Shown one piece after another: positions 4,736 through 7,392 of a DNA stretch of 7,392 nt; the stretch's first letter is position 1; each line of letters begins with the position of its first letter. Made by a program: the position numbers and the translations under genes. This DNA comes from JAWBOW01 sp038825775 (GTDB taxonomy: Archaea; Nanobdellota; Nanobdellia; Woesearchaeales; WAPY01). The stretch spans positions 1 through 7,392 of the forward strand of contig JAWBOW010000041.1 of assembly GCA_038825775.1 (NCBI GenBank), read 5' to 3'. Below the pieces are notes generated by a model. The model did no database searches and was not told the DNA's origin. It worked only from the letters and a program-made list of their open reading frames with translations.

Positions 4736-6103
4736 CTATTTATTGCAAAACTCAAAATAATTTATTCTTAAAACCTTGTCCTTCAAATAATCCGAGTTCA
4801 TGATTGAACGAATAAAATCATTTATTTTTCTTATCTTTCTTTTCTCAATAGCAAAAACAAAACCCTGCTTCTCAATAGTTTTTTTGTGAGCAATCTTAAA
4901 ATTCTTAACAGCTTCCTCAAACTTCAAACTAGGACCCTTTATAATTTTTTCATCACTCAAAACAGGGCTTTTTATGAAAAAATAAAAAACTCCTGGCTCT
5001 TCAATATTCTTGCTCCAATAAAAACCCTTATCCTCAACCTCAAAATCATTCTTCAACAATTCTGAAAGAATAAAATTATATGCTTTTAATAGTTTGCAAC
5101 CAGCAACATCAACGCTCTTATTAAGAGGAAGCGCTTTAATTAATAATAAATACTTTTTATTCTTTAAAGCAATATTCAAAATCTCTTTTTCATTAAATTC
5201 CTTTATTATGAAAAAATCAGGAGAAGGTTTTTTTAGGAACTCTTGTGCTGATTTTATAAATGTTCTTAAGTTTTTGTCAGAGAGAGAAGCAGCAGCATTC
5301 CTATAAGGATCAATAGGATCTATAACTATTAAGGAATTTTGAATCTTTGATTTGTTAAGAACAAAAAGTGCTTTTCCCTTATGATAATTTTTTATATCAA
5401 TAACAATCTTTTCGTTCTTACTAATTTTTTCGTTCCAATCATAAGAAGCTGCTTTTAAAACATTAATAAAAGAACCATAATAAACAGATAAAACATCAAT
5501 AACATGACCTGAAAAACCATTAATAAATGACTCTGCACCATAAATGCCTTGTGCCTTACAAAACAATTTTAGCAATCTAACACAATTCCTGATATTATCA
5601 TTAGCATTCTTGTTAAACCAATCAACATGTAATGGACTATAATCCATAACATTCTTTGCTTGCTTTACACTACTTATTTTTAAAACAGGAATAACCTCAA
5701 AATTTACACCATTAAAATTAAACTGAAAATAATCCCTTGAACCATGAATTCTTTTAAAATCAAAATCCTTCAAAACACTTTCAAGAACATCAGACAATTT
5801 TGAATCCTTATTCTTAAACTCTTCATAATCAAACCTTACAAACAAATCACAATCATAATCGTTCTTTAAAAAAACATTCTTTGCAACAGAACCGCCAACA
5901 ACAACATCCGCTTTAATCCTTGCTTTTCTTAAATTATTACTAATAATATTAACAACTGAATTTAAAGTTTCAACCACTTTATTATCAGGAAGGTTTTCCT
6001 TAAGAATAGAAGAAAGTATTTTAGAATACCTTCTACTATTAATCTTATCTTTAGAGATTATTTTATTATTCCTGCACTCTTTATTTTCAAATTTCTTTGC
6101 CAT
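4736..6103 (-). CDS. cca: CCA-adding enzyme (class I, archaeal tRNA nucleotidyltransferase)
   Basis: 455 residues, the usual archaeal length. The enzyme adds or repairs the 3' CCA of tRNAs from CTP and ATP. The nucleotidyltransferase core shows VVVGGSVAKNVFLKNDYDCDLFV (67-89): the GGS loop, then the metal-binding pair D84/D86. The third acidic position falls in FEVIPVLKI as E136, where I recall Asp in well-studied enzymes. The central domain carries VRLLKLFCKAQGIYGAE (175-191) and GFSGHVIDVL (196-205), both typical, followed by VIDPIDPYRNAAASLS (260-275). The C-terminal RNA-contacting region is Lys-rich. The start ATG has no Shine-Dalgarno, but a TATA box 25-26 nt upstream suggests a leaderless transcript. 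It is monocistronic by appearance: a T-rich spacer precedes it and a convergent gene follows. Confidence 0.95.
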   Translation of the reverse strand: MAKKFENKECRNNKIISKDKINSRRYSKILSSILKENLPDNKVVETLNSVVNIISNNLRKARIKADVVVGGSVAKNVFLKNDYDCDLFVRFDYEEFKNKDSKLSDVLESVLKDFDFKRIHGSRDYFQFNFNGVNFEVIPVLKISSVKQAKNVMDYSPLHVDWFNKNANDNIRNCVRLLKLFCKAQGIYGAESFINGFSGHVIDVLSVYYGSFINVLKAASYDWNEKISKNEKIVIDIKNYHKGKALFVLNKSKIQNSLIVIDPIDPYRNAAASLSDKNLRTFIKSAQEFLKKPSPDFFIIKEFNEKEILNIALKNKKYLLLIKALPLNKSVDVAGCKLLKAYNFILSELLKNDFEVEDKGFYWSKNIEEPGVFYFFIKSPVLSDEKIIKGPSLKFEEAVKNFKIAHKKTIEKQGFVFAIEKRKIRKINDFIRSIMNSDYLKDKVLRINYFEFCNK

Positions 6104-6124
6104 AAGAAAATACTAATAATGAAG

Positions 6125-6134
6125 ATTATAAAAA
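6125..6134 (-). promoter_or_regulatory. TATA box of cca (leaderless)
   Basis: TTTTTATAAT on the minus strand (6134..6125); the core TTTATAAT is centred 25-26 nt before the A of the ATG at 6103. No Shine-Dalgarno lies between. The surrounding T-richness lowers the certainty. Confidence 0.5.
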
Positions 6135-6190
6135 TCTTATCAAAAAAGACAAAAATAAAAAAGATTAAAATAATAAAAATTTTGAGAAAC

Positions 6191-6207
6191 AAAAAAAGTT
6201 CAAAAAA
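6191..6207 (-). terminator. T-rich transcription end of the pilin-like gene
   Basis: Soon after the TAA at 6221 the minus strand has T6 (6207..6202) and T7 (6197..6191), with more T-tracts further down to about 6140. This fits archaeal oligo-T termination and separates the gene from cca. Confidence 0.5.
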
Positions 6208-6220
6208 TATTTTTAAATTA

Positions 6221-6706
6221 TTAAATACACTGGTCCTCCTTATAAACAAATATCTTTTTACCAACACCCTTTAAACAATATTTTTCATTGTTCTTAAAAC
6301 ATTGAAGCTCTTCACTAACTATTTTGTCAAAATAAAAACTATGAGCAGTGTTATCTTTTTTTGAAACCAAAAAAACAGTTGGTTTTGAATCACCCTGTCT
6401 TTTTTCAGCCTCGGTCTGAATTAAAGTTTGTAAGAGCTCATCATGAGGTGCTGTTGGATTACCACTCAAAAAACAGAGCAAATCATAACCAGCAGGTAAT
6501 CTTGCAGTGAAAATTTCTATTTCACCAGCAGAAATATCCTTAATTTGATTCTCAAGCAAAGTTTTAAACCTTGCAAACTCAACATCCTTGTTAGCTTTCA
6601 TCAACTTTCCAATATACCTATAACCCAAAATCAAGGTCAAAGAAATAACCAAACCAACAAATATAAAAATAAAAACCTGACTAACAGCTGTCTGTGCTCT
6701 CCTCAT
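6221..6706 (-). CDS. Type IV pilin-like single-span membrane protein, function unknown
   Basis: 161 residues from ATG at 6706..6704. A GTG three codons upstream (6715) is in frame but lies inside the Shine-Dalgarno GAGGTG (6718..6713), which sits 6 nt before the ATG, so the ATG is preferred. The protein starts MRRAQTAVSQVFIFIFVG: a basic tip, Ala at a possible class III (prepilin) processing site after RRA, then a hydrophobic helix to about residue 28. The helix continues into a charged amphipathic part with FARFKTLLENQIKDI (44-58). The outer domain carries four cysteines (C78, C136, C144, C160), suggesting two disulfides, and ends almost on the last Cys. Similar short proteins beginning with K/R-A/G-Q and a membrane helix occur in DPANN genomes, often as pseudopilin-like hypotheticals. 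I cannot assign a function; an outward-facing anchored protein is inferred. Confidence 0.8.
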   Translation of the reverse strand: MRRAQTAVSQVFIFIFVGLVISLTLILGYRYIGKLMKANKDVEFARFKTLLENQIKDISAGEIEIFTARLPAGYDLLCFLSGNPTAPHDELLQTLIQTEAEKRQGDSKPTVFLVSKKDNTAHSFYFDKIVSEELQCFKNNEKYCLKGVGKKIFVYKEDQCI

Positions 6707-6712
6707 AAAAAA

Positions 6713-6718
6713 CACCTC
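6713..6718 (-). promoter_or_regulatory. Shine-Dalgarno that decides the pilin-like gene's start
   Basis: GAGGTG (6718..6713) with 6 nt to the ATG at 6706. The alternative GTG start at 6715..6713 is part of this site and has no ribosome binding site of its own, so translation should begin at 6706. Confidence 0.75.
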
Positions 6719-6775
6719 TTTTTAGGATGTTTAAAACTAAAGTCTAAAGTTTATCTAAGTCTTTAATGCCAATTT

Positions 6776-6785
6776 GTTTATAAAA
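6776..6785 (-). promoter_or_regulatory. Possible TATA box for the pilin-like gene
   Basis: TTTTATAAAC on the minus strand (6785..6776) in the 109-nt gap after the Cys-rich gene. It would start RNA near 6755 and give a leader of about 50 nt that includes the Shine-Dalgarno. A second candidate, GTTTTAAAC, lies about 26 nt before the ATG. Confidence 0.35.
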
Positions 6786-6815
6786 TTTTTAATTATTTTT
6801 CCGACCATTTAATAA

Positions 6816-7392
6816 TTAAGGAAGATATATTGAAGCTTTTGAATCAAAACATATTTCAATATTTTCTGAATAACAACATTCTCCAATTTCACAATACCCT
6901 TCTTCATACTTCTTTTTGTAAGAACCGACCGTACATCCAGAAAGATGAGGAAATGGTATTTTTTTACTTTTACAAGTGTTTAAGGGAACACACTCAGGAC
7001 CTTTAAAACATTTTTCTTGGAATATATTTTCATATAATAAACAGATATCCTCACATCTTATCTTACAATCAGAACAACTCCCTACTTTTTCTCCTAGATA
7101 ACCTTCACAGACACCATCATTATCACAAAAAGTCGTGTTATTTCCTGATTTACAACCCTCAGCAGTACAAACCTCATTAGCACCACAAACCTTACTCGTA
7201 AAACTACACTTACCACTGCCACCAACATTACAAACAGGACTATAAAAACACAAATTACCAACAGCATAAAAACTACAACAATTCAAAGCATTAACACAAG
7301 GCTGATTATTCAAAGAACAATCCTGACCAGCACAATCCTGAGGACAATTACTAGAACTCTCACCTTTATCCGCTTCACAAACACCATTGCCA
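6816..7392 (-). CDS. Cysteine-rich, probably extracellular protein (C-terminal part; 5' end beyond window)
   Basis: The frame is open from the right edge to TAA at 6818..6816, 191 full codons. A TTG at 7313 is an internal Leu codon: the frame continues upstream in the same Cys-rich style, so the true start lies past 7392. The visible part has 27 cysteines (about one residue in seven), often as CC or CxxC-like spacing. It contains two copies of a motif, GVCExxxGE followed by a Cys and DC after a short gap (7332-7385 and 7065-7115). Such motifs (GxCE...GE...NCPxDC) recur in secreted archaeal and bacterial surface proteins and probably form small disulfide-bonded modules. No membrane anchor is present at the C-terminus, which ends ASIYLP. 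Function unknown; secreted and disulfide-rich is an inference from the Cys content. The pilin-like gene follows 109 nt downstream on the same strand and also has paired cysteines. Confidence 0.85.
   Translation of the reverse strand, partial: GNGVCEADKGESSSNCPQDCAGQDCSLNNQPCVNALNCCSFYAVGNLCFYSPVCNVGGSGKCSFTSKVCGANEVCTAEGCKSGNNTTFCDNDGVCEGYLGEKVGSCSDCKIRCEDICLLYENIFQEKCFKGPECVPLNTCKSKKIPFPHLSGCTVGSYKKKYEEGYCEIGECCYSENIEICFDSKASIYLP
7065..7115 (-). repeat. Cys motif copy 2 in the Cys-rich protein
   Basis: Encodes DGVCEGYLGE...SCSDC (the unit proper is GVCE to DC, 17 residues). Compared with copy 1 at 7332-7385 it keeps GVCE, GE, the third-last-block Cys and the final DC, and lacks one residue in the last Cys spacing. 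Confidence 0.6.
7332..7385 (-). repeat. Cys motif copy 1 in the Cys-rich protein
   Basis: Encodes GVCEADKGESSSNCPQDC, 18 residues, close to a motif common in secreted Cys-rich proteins. It lies upstream of the TTG at 7313 and is the main reason for reading the gene through to the window edge. Confidence 0.6.

Noticed and set aside
6058..6267. Minus-strand frame bridging the pilin-like and cca genes
   Set aside because: It runs through the T-rich spacer and overlaps both real genes out of frame; the product is almost only Phe/Ile, with no motif.
6704..6715. GTG at 6715 as start of the pilin-like gene
   Set aside because: The GTG is part of the Shine-Dalgarno GAGGTG that serves the ATG at 6706, and no other ribosome site precedes it.
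7311..7313. TTG at 7313 as start of the Cys-rich protein
   Set aside because: The frame stays open to the window edge and encodes another copy of the same Cys motif upstream, with no Shine-Dalgarno before the TTG.

Overview
The window (about 70% A+T by eye) reads as an archaeal chromosome segment, probably from a small-genome DPANN-type lineage (Woesearchaeota/Pacearchaeota/Nanoarchaeota-like). Three genes point to Archaea: an NMD3-family ribosome export/assembly protein, a class I (archaeal-type) CCA-adding enzyme, and a SepF of the archaeal FtsZ-anchor kind. TATA boxes about 26 nt upstream of several start codons (leaderless genes) and T-tract ends without stem-loops also fit Archaea. The lineage is inferred from composition and protein style; no rRNA is present to confirm it.

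Layout. 1-402 (-): 5' part of a gene for a secreted protein, running off the left edge. 403-1101: about 700 nt without a gene, holding a large hairpin, a palindrome, a G/C-rich island and repeated GTTACT words. 1102-1554 (-): sepF. 1669-2451 (-): a PGF-pre-PGF-domain surface protein with a signal peptide, a cluster of four N-glycosylation sequons and a C-terminal membrane anchor. 2452-2548: a 97-nt divergent promoter region with two near-symmetrical TATA boxes. 2549-3493 (+): NMD3-like protein lacking the usual first CxxC pair. 3552-4187 (+): dolichol/diacylglycerol-kinase-family membrane enzyme. 4234-4716 (+): membrane protein of the 'small multidrug export' family (PF06695). 4736-6103 (-): CCA-adding enzyme, convergent with the previous gene across 19 nt. 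6221-6706 (-): pilin-like single-span membrane protein. 6816-7392 (-): C-terminal part of a very cysteine-rich, probably extracellular protein that continues beyond the right edge.

How the genes may fit together. Two themes mix. One is RNA/ribosome housekeeping (NMD3, CCA enzyme). The other is the cell envelope: secreted or anchored proteins, the FtsZ membrane anchor SepF, a polyprenol/lipid kinase and a putative lipid-handling membrane protein. The kinase and the PF06695 protein lie 46 nt apart on the same strand. Together with the sequon cluster on the PGF protein they suggest, but do not prove, a link to lipid-carrier supply for surface glycosylation. Two start modes are visible: leaderless (PGF protein, NMD3, CCA) and Shine-Dalgarno-led (left-edge secreted protein, SepF, pilin-like protein). 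I found no mobile element, CRISPR array, tRNA or rRNA.
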